Assembly: GCA_026168455.1 (NCBI GenBank)
Contig: CM047428.1
Coordinates: forward strand, 17,264,759-17,328,758
Source of the DNA: Theocolax elegans
Taxonomy: Eukaryota; Arthropoda; Insecta; Hymenoptera; Cerocephalidae
DNA: 64,000 nt
Reading direction: 5' to 3'
Positions 1-12,496 of the stretch are shown here, one piece after another; within the stretch, counting starts at the first letter, position 1, and each line of letters opens with the position of its first letter. A model generated the notes under the pieces. The model ran no database searches, was not told the DNA's origin, and worked only from the letters and a program-made list of their open reading frames with translations. The position numbers were made by a program, and so were the translations under genes.

Positions 1-457
1 GTTGATTTTTTAGCTTTACTCCCATGCTACATCAATAATTATATTCATTAACATTTAATCCGATTGTTTATTTACTCTTTTCGAAATGTTCCATGCGTAT
101 TTCAACGCTTAATCGACTAATTACTGGCGTTACACATAATTGAAACAAAAGATCAATTGACTAAATAAATCGATGAAAAATATCTTTGAAGATTCAAATC
201 GTGAAAATACAGCTAGTACGAATTCATTAAAAATAAATGAATTTCACGTATTGGACTGTGCGTTCGAATAGCAATTACTTTATAAATTTAGCGTTGTACA
301 GGAATCTAAACTAACAAAACTACTTACCATATCACTTATATAAGTCTAGTAAATTTTCTTCAAACGCACATCCAATATTATTAGCACTAACCGACCAATA
401 TTGGTGCAAGAACCTTCCCGATTTCGAAGTATCAGAGAACTCGACCGTAAGAGAGGA

Positions 458-490
<33 letters not shown>

Positions 491-2040
491 AGAGAGGGAA
501 GCAGTTAGAAGCGTACCGGTCGAGGGAAATTGATATCCAGCCAATTAGGGGTCAATTTCGCGAGAATAGCCAAGAGTATATCGATAAAGCATCTTCGTTG
601 GTGGTTCCTCCCTTCATCGATCGTTTTGATACGAAACATTGACTTAAGACCACTTAACAGTCGGTTGGAGTTCTTCCCTTACGTCGAAGGCGTATTCCCT
701 CTCACCAGGATTGACTTTAGGGTCGGTCAGCGAGCTTCGTCGCCTCAGAGTGGCCATTACCGGTCACGGCCTCATTTTCCACGATCGCCAAGAGAGAACC
801 ACGGGATTCCACGGCTTGCGAAAGCTTTCCCGTTATAATTCGTCCCAATTAGCGTTGAATCGTGATGCAGCGCCCTGAGTGGAGCTTCTTCCTTATACTA
901 TCACTCAAACGCGGTCAACTTGCGCTTCCTGCGCTTCGTCCTGCGCTTCGTCCTTTTGATGACGTTACCATTCGATCTAACTAGACAGCTTTCAGACCTC
1001 TTACTACCGAATTAACCTTTTCCAAGACAACGATTGTCTCGAAAACGTTCCAACTTCTCCTTTCAAAACACTGGATAACTCTGGATTAATCTTAAACACA
1101 TTTTAAGATTTATACGTACATCATCATCACATTTACAGTATTGAAAAAACTTGAAGGTATATAGAGTTAAAAGAATTAAGTAACGAATTATTGTGGCTAA
1201 TAAACTCTGGTATATGTATATATACCGTCTATTTCGCGAATATATACGTTTCTATCAATTTTCTATTTCTCGAAGTAGCGAGAAGCTTACTTAGGAGTAT
1301 ACTTTGGCGATCTTAACAATGGGACAACTGTAAGTGGGCTCTCTTGCTCTCCCTTAAGGGAAACTGCGACGCATCCGAAACTCTTCTGGATCTAGAGCAA
1401 AGTCAGTGTGGACACTTTCTCGATAGTTTCGCAACGTCTTTTGGGAGAGGAGCGAGACTTTCGGCTAGTTCGGTCTCGCTGCACCCGGTCGACGGCTAAA
1501 ACGAGGGCCCTTCTCTCCGAAACTAGGCTACGCGTGACAGGCTCAAGGAGTTGTATTCTTACAAAACGATAAGACCAAACGATATTTTCGATCCTACTAC
1601 TCGAAATTGCCTTTGATGAGCTTTCGTGACATATTATACCTACCATGTTATTATCGGGAAAGTATATGCATGTCGAACAATTAAGTGAGTATAAACAAAT
1701 TAATTAATTGTAATAAATTGTATATTAATTAATTATATACGTCGTAATCCAAAGCGCAATAAAATGCTTTCAACCGGTGGAGAATTAATCCTGGGCAACA
1801 ATCAAGAGGGAAAACATCGCGTAAACTGAAAAGTCGAACTTGCTACTAGATGGAGAAGAATAAGAGGAGCCAAAAGAAGCAGCAACAGTATAACAACGAA
1901 GAGAAAGGAAGAGGAAGAAGAAGACCTCCACCGGCCATCCAAGGTAGAGAAGGACACGTTTAAAGAATTAAAGTATCTAATGCGAAAGAAAGGTCCTTGA
2001 AGCCAGCGTTTGAAAGCGAAGCATTGTCTGCTTAAGCCCG
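1..2040. other. Non-coding flank with GA microsatellite
   Basis: I see no supportable gene here. Short open frames exist on both strands but they run through low-complexity DNA, have no recognisable domain and are not joined by convincing splice sites. Positions 451-496 hold a (GA)n tract. Positions roughly 520-1060 and 1380-1560 are noticeably richer in CpG than the surrounding AT-rich DNA, which in insects often marks regulatory or 5' non-coding DNA. That reading is inference only. Confidence 0.5.
451..496. repeat. (GA)n microsatellite
   Basis: An almost uninterrupted GA/AG dinucleotide tract, read directly. Similar tracts occur at 5586-5616 and 9525-9576. Such tracts can bind GAGA-type factors in insects, but nothing here ties this one to a promoter. 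Confidence 0.9.
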
Positions 2041-4154
2041 GCATTCAGTGGTCCCTTTTACTCTCTTTTTCCGAAGATTCTCCTCTCTCTCTCTCTCACT
2101 CTCTCTGGTACACCCAGGTTCCGGTTATATAGGAAGGAATGAAACCGAGTATAAATTGCGCCCCGGCTCGGTAGGGTAGGATTGAGGCCAGGAGAAATAA
2201 GAAATTAAGAGAGAGTCTTAGAGAGAATAAAGCTAAGAATTAAGACGGACGAGATGGAGAAAAAGTGGATGGGGAGGTGGAGGTAGGAAGAGTTGCGCGA
2301 GCTACACCGGCGACCGGGGCTCAAGAGTCCTTGCCGAGGATTCTTACTCGCGCGTCATTTAACAAAACAATTAGAAGCTAACCCCTTCTTCTTCTTCTAC
2401 CGGCGTCTTATAGCCTTTTTCCGTAACCGTAGACTCGAGTCTTGCTTTCATTCTTTCCTGGCGAATCGAGTTTGCCCACAAAACGAAGGATTACTCGAGG
2501 AGATTTTATTTGAATTAGCGGAGTCGCTCCGCCGACGCTCCTCCAAGAAACATTCAAATCGAAACGCATAGCTACACTACCGACGCTTCAAATCATTCGT
2601 GGATCAATTTTGATTATTTACTTTACTTCCTATGATTTATTTATGGATTTATCTGTACATTTTCAACTTTTCCTTTTTTACTTGTACGTGCAATGTTTTA
2701 ACGCCCGTAACTTTGAATAATTAATTAACTTCTTTTCGCGCGATAAGGAAATAGAATACCATCGCACAAAAATTATAATAATTTGAATTCAAGACTTTTG
2801 ATAAAGACCTCCTAGTACACACTTTATCACATCTACTTTTACTCACAAACCATACTTTTTATTCACCGACCTTTTTTTTTATATCCATTTCTTTACCTTC
2901 ATTCAACACGCTGAAACTCAAACATCGAGTTTTCTCTACAATCTCCTCCTGGAAATTTTCCCTTTACGAGAGAGTGGAGTTACGCGCAAGCTGGCTTGAG
3001 TAAGAAGTAAAGAAAAAGAAAAAAAAAATAAGCCAAAGAGAAGAAAAAGCTGAGGCAAAAGAGAAACGATATCGCGATACTTGCTAAGACAACATAAATA
3101 CTCAGAGAATGAGAGAGATAGCGAGAGAGATAGAAATGTTTTTCATCGCGGAAAAAGGCTCTATAATCCTCAAACGATGTATAGACGCAGTCTTCGCAAG
3201 GATGAAAGATATTTAACCAATTATCGATAGCAGTCGCGCCGTTTGATCTGCGCATTGAGACAGTTGCGATACTCACTCGTTTCTCATTTTTTTTCCTCCT
3301 TACTTTAGCCGGCTTGGAGAGGAAAAAGTGAGTTTCCAAGCTGTGTTGATTTTTAAAACTCTTTCCACCTTCGATATTTGAAAATCGTCTCTCAAAGGAC
3401 CAACGAGACGAGTTGGGAAGGGCTTTTGATGGCGTTATATACTTATACTCGTTTATGTCTACCAAGACATTATTAGTGCGTATATATACATCTATACATC
3501 ATCTTAATTTAACGTCTTATTTTCTCACTCATTAGCCGGTCTTTTTTACTTCATTGTGGGTGGCGTCGTTATATTTCCGGCCACTTTAATCAAACGGATA
3601 CATTTTCCTTTAACTGCTTTCATTTTATTCTCGATTTTTAACACGAAAATATAAAGTAATATATGGTTATTAATTTTAACAAACGAGCAATATTGAACAA
3701 CTCAGTCGGTGATTTATTAATATTCAGTATTAGAATAATTTGTCCGATAATTGACACGTGCACTCACGAAAAATAAAGTATAAAAGTAGGATCGGTGTCT
3801 CTATATATATACGCGTTCGACGTTTATACGGTTTAACTCTGACCAACCCTGCGAAACTATCGAAACATTACAAGTTCGAAAAATGACGTTACCATGAATT
3901 CGCGTATACGCGAGTAAATAACGCAAACTCGGTGGCGCGGAGTAAAGTTATATACGCCCGAAAATGGCGCGTGTGTAAACCAATTATCGGAATCGAGGTA
4001 TATATACCCGCGCACAAACGAAAACGCGCAGGCTAACCTTTTGGAAAGGTCGAGTTCTGCCTATACCGTAGAGATTAATTTCATTATGAATGTTAGCCCA
4101 ACACTCGAGATTCGCGGCAGGACGGTCAAACACCCTTCACGCGGCTCGACAATG

Positions 4155-4168
4155 CCCCCCCCCCCCCC
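4155..4168. repeat. C14 homopolymer
   Basis: Fourteen consecutive C residues, followed by AG and five G residues. This is unusual in AT-rich DNA and is a likely site of polymerase slippage or sequencing-length error. Confidence 0.85.
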
Positions 4169-5580
4169 AGGGGGAGTACATATCAAGTTGGGTGTGGGAA
4201 GCGCTCAGCCGACCAGATTAAATCACGCGCCCTTCGATCGAAAAACTGCGCTTTTGCTACCAGCCCTCTCCACTTATCCATTGGTTCACCCTACATTCGC
4301 TTTTGGTTTTTACGCTTTTTACTCGTGGACCCACCCATCTGGAAAATGTCCGTACCGCCTAGATGGATACGATCGGACTTTTATGTATTTTTTCTTTGTT
4401 ATCCATTAACTTTGGTTTTTGAAGTTCAATTGTGCCTCGAATGCTTCGGTTGATATACTTTGACTAGATAGGATGAACCTAATTTAATGTTTGTATACGT
4501 TACGCAGCTTATCGTGCATTTAGATTATTAAATTAGATTCTCTTTAGAAGATGCATTTGTATACAAACATACAATTAATTAACGTATTCACGATAGGTGA
4601 ACTTTAAATATTAACCTATGATTTCCAATAATTCTAGTTTCGTAAATAGGAATATACCTAGTTTTTTCAACTCGTCGTATCCGAATGAAAAGATGTCAAC
4701 TCAAAATTCGTTTGGGAAATAGTCCACTCAAAGTTTGGTGTTAACTTAAAAAAAATAGTTGGCTATTATTTTAACTGTAAATTGATATACGTTGGGTAAG
4801 TTTTCGAATTGAAATCGGAATATTCCCATTATTTGCTGATATATGTATACAACTTTCTAAGGTACTTTAAATTATTTACTTTTATTATTAAAATAATTAA
4901 TAATTAATTATTTAATTTTTAAATTAAAAATTTTCTAAAATATACATATACAGGAAATATTACAGTATGATTAAATTTGTATTTATTTTGCCTATAGTTT
5001 ATTTTCTCTGAATATTCTAGCCCGAAATGAACTTCAGATTCATTATATTTAGCGTTGCAAAATATCAATAGGTACTCGCCGTTTTTAAATTTTAAAGTGT
5101 TTAATTGATGCCACATGAAAATAAAATTTGGCGACAGTGATTTTCATTAAAAAATTAAAAATATCTTTTGAGCTGGCGAATTGACCTCTTTTTCAAATAA
5201 ATTTTGAGTTAACACTAAATGAACTTTGAGTTGGTATTCTTTTATTCGTAAGCGAAAAACTTTTCTTACACTATTTTCAATAACGATTTAAAAAATGAGA
5301 AGCACTTCACTGACCGTACCTGAGTATTTACTATCGGACTCGAACCTTTTCTTAATATACACGATTTGTGATTTCCAGAAAATAAAGTAGTAACTCATAT
5401 AATAAAATGTAAGAGAGGTCCGCGAGGTCGCGACCGCAGCTCACGAGCCAAAGGTCGTTCACGCAATTTTTCACAATTTTTACTCGGTAGCTCGACATCT
5501 CCACCCACTTCGACCCATCGAAATAATAAAACCGTACTATCCGGCAACAAAAGCAACCGACAAAGAAAGCGAGAGATGGA

Positions 5581-5585
<5 letters not shown>

Positions 5586-5616
<31 letters not shown>
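5586..5616. repeat. (GA)n microsatellite
   Basis: A GA dinucleotide run lying in a CpG-richer patch, read directly. Confidence 0.9.
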
Positions 5617-5621
<5 letters not shown>

Positions 5622-6975
5622 CTTACTTTTAAAAGCGTATCTTACCTCCCTGTCCACCCCCGCGTTAAAATAGGAGGGATTAGTTCGTACGGTGGAGCAT
5701 GGGGCTTAGGCATTGATGAGGTTTTTAAATGGGTTCTCCTTTGATGGCTCGGTCGGTATCTCTCTTACGTGTATATACATAGGCATAGACGACCATGAGA
5801 AAGAAAGAGTACGACGAGGAAAGGGAGAATACGCGAAAAGAAAATGGATCGAGGCATCTGCAGACGATATTTACCGAGAGATTAAAAAATCGGGGGAAAA
5901 ATTAAGCGTTAGGAGGCCACGCTTCGAGTACCGAGACTTAATTCGTGCGTAATCCCCTCACTAAGATTTCCCCGCACTCGCACTCGCGCGCCCGCGCCCG
6001 CGCCATCGAGTTCGTTTACAATTTTTCCTACTCCTTCTGCAACCCCCTAAAGTTTTTGCTTCGATTAATCACCCAGGGTTCAACATTTTTTGTTCCTTGT
6101 CCAACGAACCCAAGATTCAAAGGATTAAGCTTGTTTAACTTACCACGCGCGATAGAGGAAATTTTACAATTATTCGGGCTCGTTCTAATGTATTCGCTTT
6201 CTTAGTTTTCTTACCGCGATTTGAGTTTCCGACTGAGGTCTCAGAGTAATGCAAAATATTTATTCAAATTATTTCCTATCAAATCTCATAAATAATGTAT
6301 ATCTATATTATTATCGTTATATCACAATGTTACCAGATGTACTTTCGAAATTGGCATGTCCATCTTTTTACTGGAGAATCGTTGAAACGAAAATATATAA
6401 GATTTCCCTTGACTCAATACCCAAAAGTAAATCACGATACTTTTAATTAGCAATATCCACAACGTTTAGCTAAATTGAAGCGCCATCCCGCACAATAATT
6501 CCGATAGATATGTCATTGCGCGATGCATAAATCGTATACACACCGGTCGCCGGAAAATCGTCTATTTGACGCTGAAGGGAGGAGAGGGAGAGGGAGTGGG
6601 AGAGAGAGAGGAAAGTCAGGGTTTTCCATTAGTCAGAGTAAGTGACCCACACGGGCGTTCGCATTTTCTTTGATGTCGGTTAATTTACTAATAACATCGC
6701 TGACCGGCGACGATGGAGCGCTCGCGCGCACACCCTCTAAATATTTGTATCGTCAACAAATCGACTTGGCCTTCCTCCGCCTCCGAGTCCTTGCGGGTTT
6801 TCGCTTCCCTTTCGTCCCCTCTGTATATCTGCGAGAGGCAAAAACCCGCTCGGGAGACTTGGTTCCTGCGTACGTGCATCTCTATATACACATATACCTA
6901 TACGGGAGACTTTAATTATCGAGATAAAAACATCGGAGTCTGCGGAAGAACGCGCACGCGGTGAGACATCCTCTC

Positions 6976-7003
6976 CCTCTCCTCTCCTCTCCTCTCCTCT
7001 CCT
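6976..7003. repeat. (CCTCT)n pentanucleotide tract
   Basis: Tandem CCTCT units on the plus strand inside a pyrimidine-rich segment, read directly. Confidence 0.8.
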
Positions 7004-8614
7004 CACCTTTCCTCCCTTTCTCTATCTCTCTTTTTAGTTATAGGGGTGAGTGCAAGGTTTTCATTACATTTTCACCAGTTGATTCTTCTTATACTCTGCC
7101 GCGACTGATGTAACATTTATTTTCACTTTTACAGCTATATCATTAATTAAATGGACCCTTCACGTATTTCGTAGTAATTCAAAATTCGTACTTAAATCCT
7201 CACTTGAACTCATTGTTAATTATTTAGAGGTTTCATTATATAATATGCCATTAATATTCAACATTATCTTTGGCTTGCTATTAATTCTTTATTTTATATT
7301 AAGATTATATAACATTGACAATTCTTCATTAGTTTTTATGTGTTATTTACATATGTTTACATAAATTATAGTATATGTCAATTTCTCATTGAAGAGGATT
7401 CCTGTATTTATTTACGAATAAGGATGTTAGACTTTAATTATGTATAATATACTAAAAGATAACAAATAATTACACAAATATATTTTTTTATGAGCTTGTT
7501 TCAATATGTGAATTATATAATAAAGTAATTCCAAACAAAATATTATCAATCTACTTAGAAATTTAATCATATATTTTCAAAGTATAGCGATTTTCGCATT
7601 TTCGTATACGTTCAACAACAACGAATAAAAATGCTAAAAAAACAATTCGAAATTTCAATGAAAAACTATAATTGAATTTTGTTATCTATATAGATTAATA
7701 GAAATTAAACAAATAATAATGCATTTTTATTTTTTATCAATATATTACTCCAATTGTCTTTGCTTTCTATACACACCGAAAGAACGTAATATTTTCTTGT
7801 AAGGAATTGGTGCATTTATTATTAATTGCACTTGTAGTTTGTTCAATATTAACTTTTAGTGATTATGTATGTTAAGAAATTGATGGATTTGATATTTTAA
7901 CCTTTGAATATAAATGACAATGTACATATAACTATATATTAACAAATTTGAATTTGTTTATAATTCATTCAACAATTTTTAGTGTTTAATAAATATAATT
8001 TTTGTGTATATTGCTTTTTTGAGTGCAAGATTTTGAACAAATTTCAGAAAACCCAATGGTTCCCTCCCTGATAGAATCGAGAACTATTTAAAATAGATGA
8101 GATTCTAGTTAGTGTGTACACAAAATGTATAAAGTTTTAATAGATAAGAAATGGTTATTAGTTAGATTAAAGAAATCATCATGTAATTATTTATCCATAA
8201 TATAAAAATAACATTAGAGAATCTCGAAAATTGAAACTCGATCTCAAAATTATGTGCATATCTTGATCTCGATGGGCTAATTAGAAATAAGTGAATGTTG
8301 TTGTATTTGTTATAAAGTCGGGGAATGAAAAAAATGCAATCATCTGCGAGCGTAGCGTGCCTTGATAATCTAGTATTTAAATTAAATCACTCCAAAATAC
8401 TTAAAAAGTTTGTCATTTGTTTTTATTGTCGATTATCGATGTAATTAAGGTAGAAGTTGATTTTACCTCGTTAACAATACATCATGATTCAAATAACTTT
8501 TAAATTTGATGGTTAGGTTTCTTGCGTACATATTATTCATCTATTTAAAAGCTTGTAAAAATAGAATCAAATCTTAACTAATATTGATAGCTGAAAAGTG
8601 GGAAAAAATGTGCT

Positions 8615-8966
8615 TTAAGGTGATGTCGGACTCAGAAAATGGTCATTTTTGATATTTTTTATAAACAAAAGAATAAATTTTTTTAAAAATCGTGAACGCC
8701 ATGCCCTTAGGCATGTTTTAAACAGCATATTCAATTTTTTTCAGATGTTTAAATTTGTAATTTAATTCTAATTTTTGCGTCATGCCTTTTTATATCAATA
8801 AATACCGACCGAAAATGGTTTATTCAATTATTATTAACAAAATGCCCTCACTTTTGTTTGAAACTATCCACAAGAATATTGTTCAGATTTTTAATTTAAT
8901 ATTTCTAACATAATTCTTATGTTGAAAGGTGTAGATCCCTGTAATTCGGGTCCGGCATCCTGTTAA
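8615..8966 (+). mobile_element. TTAA-flanked MITE, family 1, copy A
   Basis: A 352-bp element bounded by TTAA at 8615-8618 and TTAA at 8963-8966. The left end reads TTAAGGTGATGTCGGACTC. The right end, reverse-complemented, begins TTAACAGGATGCCGGACCC, so the termini form imperfect inverted repeats. An internal hairpin ATGCCCTTAGGCAT lies at 8701-8714. Related copies occur at 41487-41869, 42114-42495, 46808-47083 and, inverted, 11796-12259. It has no coding capacity. TTAA ends are typical of elements mobilised by piggyBac-type transposases; the family assignment is inference. Confidence 0.75.
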
Positions 8967-9521
8967 CATGTGCATCTAAAATATGGGCGATTACAGTATT
9001 AAAAAGCGTTTCATTTAATACTTCAAACTGGCGAAGAAAAATACCTATTTAGTAGTGTAAAGGGAAAAACTACGATATTTAATAGTTATTAAATATTTTG
9101 TATTTTTACTCTTTAACGCATCGTACAGATGATACCTTAAATGTTGTTGCAATACTCTAAGTTAAGATGAAAAATGTAAAGATTGTTCAAGATCCACTTG
9201 AATATTTTTTAGATTTATCTCTGAGCATCCGACGTTAGAGTCGATGAGAATCAACGGCACTAAGACACCCGGGTGTAAAGCACACAAAGCACAAGATCGA
9301 GCTCGACGGGGTCCGCGTAGACAACGAAGAGTGAGACAGAGGGAGAGAGAGAGAGAAGCCAAGAAAGAGGAGGAGGTAGGGAGGCAAAGATGGCTCGTCG
9401 AGACTTAAGGGTGATTTTTTTCCTTCCTTTAGGCGTTCGGTTGCTGGGAGGACTAAATTTCGCGTGTTAAGCCCTCGGTGTAATCCCGCCCTTAATATTC
9501 AAAAACGTGATCGCCCTGCCA

Positions 9522-9578
<57 letters not shown>

Positions 9579-11764
9579 AGACTACGAGGAAGAACCGATG
9601 AGGCTGACCCGAGGAAACGCCGGACGACCAGGGCTTTTCATATGCTAATTGGCATTCGTCATTTTCTTACGACCTCGACTTAAGTATGCTTAAGGTAAAC
9701 TCCTCACCGATGACAACGAGCGATCACGGTACAGAAGAGTTGCGCTACTTTGCGATAACGATTCATTTTTCTTAATCGTTCGATTTATTCGAGCGTTAGT
9801 ATCTAATTTTTACTGGGCCAATCGAATTCCCCTTTCATTAGCTAAATATATAACATTATATATATATACATACACCTACGGCGCATTGTGTAAAATAAAT
9901 TTAAGTAAACGATAAACTCGAGATAAAATATAAGTAAAATCGTGGTAGAACGAAAAGAAAAAAGTTCAAATTAAAATTAATGCCTCGTTGATTAAAATTT
10001 ACCGAGAAAAATATCTCTAATGAAAGTTAGCAAGCAGGGAGTCCACAGATGCGCACCTTGTATCTACAAAAATAATTCTCCTTTAATATCAGTTGGTTAG
10101 AAAAAAAGGTATGTTAATTTAGAAAAACTAAAATAAAAAAAAATGATGTTACTGATTGAGTATAGGTATGCGGAGAGCGAACAAAATAAACGATGTTTCG
10201 TTTAATTTAAGAGGATCATCTGCATTCCGAATATACGCACTTGAATAAGTATAACAAAATGTAAGCCACGCACGCAGGTACGCTTTCATTTAGGCGCGTC
10301 CGAGTGTTATCAGGCCCGAGATATATCGTTATCTGAAACGCAGGAAGATAACGCGCAACGCCCGGTTAAGGTGTCGAGGGCCCGTACACGCCGGTGACGT
10401 TTTTTTTTTCTTTTTTTTCACCGGTCGCCCGCGCACTCGCTGACATGAGGCACGCCACGACGTACGACACCTACGACTTACCTTCGTATGGCCTAATTTA
10501 TTGAGTTGCATCGGCTTATATCCTTCCTCGTATTCCCCAGGTAAGTCTATTTTACCACATAAATATTTTCGCGTTGTTATTAACACGTTTACTTCCGATG
10601 TATCTCTTATTTTGGATCGACCTAAATTTAATTGTGGCATATAGCGTTATTTTAATCATTCTATTCGGGTTTACGTGGTGTTTTCGGTAATATTGATCAC
10701 GCGTGTACGAAAAATATCGAATATTGCTTTTCACGTATTTGTGCTGTAAATTCCTCTGCTCACCGGGGCATTTACCTTCAATCGTGTCAACGGCATTCGA
10801 TCGGTTTTCCATCAGCGATAACGTATGTACTCGCGTATTTTATTGATCCATTGCGATGGTGTGAGACCGGTAAACTTTTATCAAGAACAGATTTCAAATC
10901 CTCGGTGACGATGCGAACAACTCGTTCAGTTGTATATACATATATCCGTATGTATATACCTATACGCGTGTGACTGTGCAAGGTGTATACAGATAGTTGT
11001 AATCTGGCATAACGGACTCTGACTCATCCGTGTAAAAACTACATCGAGTGACTAAATAGATTCTTGGTACCTTCTCGATTAATATTTCGACGATTTACGT
11101 TACGCCATTACGCGAATGTGGTATACCAACAAGTATTTTCATTCCATTTTTTTTGTAAACAGCAAATTTTGTTAATCGAGATTTTACTGAACGCTACAAC
11201 ACTGACTTTTCTACTTATACATCGAAATACAAATTATTATTTATATTTTAAAATAACCAAATTATGCCGTTGATAGAAATATCATTTCAAGTTTTTTTAT
11301 ATTTAACGTGTAGCGTAATAATAAATCAGTACATTAAGTAAACAAACTATTATATATAAAATTACGAATTATATATTAGAACCTTAAATTTTTTTATTAA
11401 ATTTACGTTTAAATTACTATTGTCTTATTAAATATGTGACTCATAATCAGTATACTACGATATAATATAGATTAAATATAGAAAATTACTCAGATAAGCT
11501 ATGGTAGTAAATCTATCATTGGTCTTTAACTTTAACTTTATTATCACCTTATCAATTAAATAAATCAGTAATCTAATTTTAAATACACCATAAATAAAAG
11601 ATGACTTTCATCCACAACAATATTCTATGTGATTGGAAAAACTGAAATTCTTAATAAATGGATAAATTCTGATATAATAAAATGCTTATCAATATTAGAA
11701 AATGTTTCAAAATTTTGTATCATTATAATATAATTAATATAATTTTTGAATCGTTACTTCTCTT
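8967..11764. other. Intergenic stretch, no supported gene
   Basis: No coding exon is recognisable. A CpG-richer patch at about 9230-9700 contains the long (GA)n tract 9525-9576, and another patch lies near 10260-10560. The open frames at 10329-10640, 10552-10812 and 11064-11273 have no recognisable domain. This DNA lies upstream of the first transporter and could hold its promoter or a non-coding first exon, but I cannot point to either. Confidence 0.4.
9525..9576. repeat. (GA)n microsatellite, about 50 bp
   Basis: The longest GA dinucleotide run in the window, read directly, inside a CpG-richer patch upstream of the first transporter. Confidence 0.92.
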
Positions 11765-12155
11765 AAAAAAGTAAAGAATACTTATTTATATGTCTTTAAG
11801 GAATGTCGGACCCAAATTATAGAGATCTACATCTTTTAACTAAAAAAATATATCTAAAATATTGTATTAAATATCTGAAAAATTAATTAAGATAGCTTAA
11901 AACATAAAAATTTAAATATATTAATTAACTGAATAATATACAAATCTGGAAAATTTGGGTAAAAAAGTAAAGAATACTTATTTATATGTCTTTAAGGAAT
12001 GTCGGACCCAAATTATAGAGATCTACATCTTTTAACTAAAAAAATATATCTAAATATTGTATTAAATATCTGAAAAATTAATTAAGATAGCTTAAAACAT
12101 AAAAATTTAAATATATTAATTAACTGAATAATATACAAATCTGGAAAATTTGGGT
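11765..12155. repeat. 196-bp tandem duplication inside a MITE
   Basis: Two adjacent near-identical units. The landmark GTCGGACCCAAATTAT occurs at 11805 and again at 12001, an offset of 196. Both units begin with AAAAAAGTAAAGAATAC and end near CTGGAAAATTTGGGTA. One A-run differs in length by a single base. The duplicated unit carries one terminus of the family 1 MITE plus some flanking DNA. Confidence 0.85.
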
Positions 12156-12259
12156 ATATTGTTTTAAGCATCCCTAAGAACCACGAGGTTGAAGTTTTTT
12201 AAAAATACATTCTTTTAAAAAATTACTATTTTTTGAATCTAACATATCCTTCTGTTTAA
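11796..12259 (-). mobile_element. TTAA-flanked MITE, family 1, inverted copy E
   Basis: Reads as the reverse complement of family 1. It starts at TTAA 11796-11799 with the right-terminal sequence (GTCGGACCCAAATTATAGAG) and ends at TTAA 12256-12259 with the complement of the left terminus (TTGAATCTAACATATCCTTC). It is longer than other copies because the 196-bp duplication repeats its first part. It lies about 240 bp upstream of the first transporter's start codon. Confidence 0.65.
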
Positions 12260-12496
12260 TAATCTCTATCCTGTTTATATAGAATAAACAATGAGTTTTT
12301 TTTTATAAAATTTAGTATATTTGTTTATGGTTATTCAAGTATGGAACTCGATGTAAAAAAGTAAAGCAATATAAAAGTTACTTGCTATTACGAAAATAAT
12401 CGATCGCAAACGTACTAATGACGATAACTGTATGACTGTATCGTCCTAGAATATACAGATCGACTGTACTTTTGAAAAGTATACACAGGTGGAAAG

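Larger units (their letters stand above)
2041..8614. other. Long intergenic stretch, no supported gene
   Basis: No exon chain or recognisable protein was found. The frame at 2293-2571 (plus, 92 codons) and the one at 2980-3465 (minus, 161 codons) are the longest, but their translations are rich in F, S, R and K runs that follow the base composition. Landmarks are a C14 homopolymer at 4155-4168, (GA)n at 5586-5616, a CCTCT pentamer tract near 6976-7003, and CpG-richer patches at about 2040-2570, 3900-4400, 5370-6000 and 6540-7010. Positions 7020-8614 are very AT-rich and featureless. Confidence 0.45.

Noticed and set aside
2980..3465. 161-codon minus-strand frame as a small membrane protein
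   Set aside because: The hydrophobic end comes from a GAAAAA-rich strand read as F/L/S. No family motif and no coding signal beyond the open frame.
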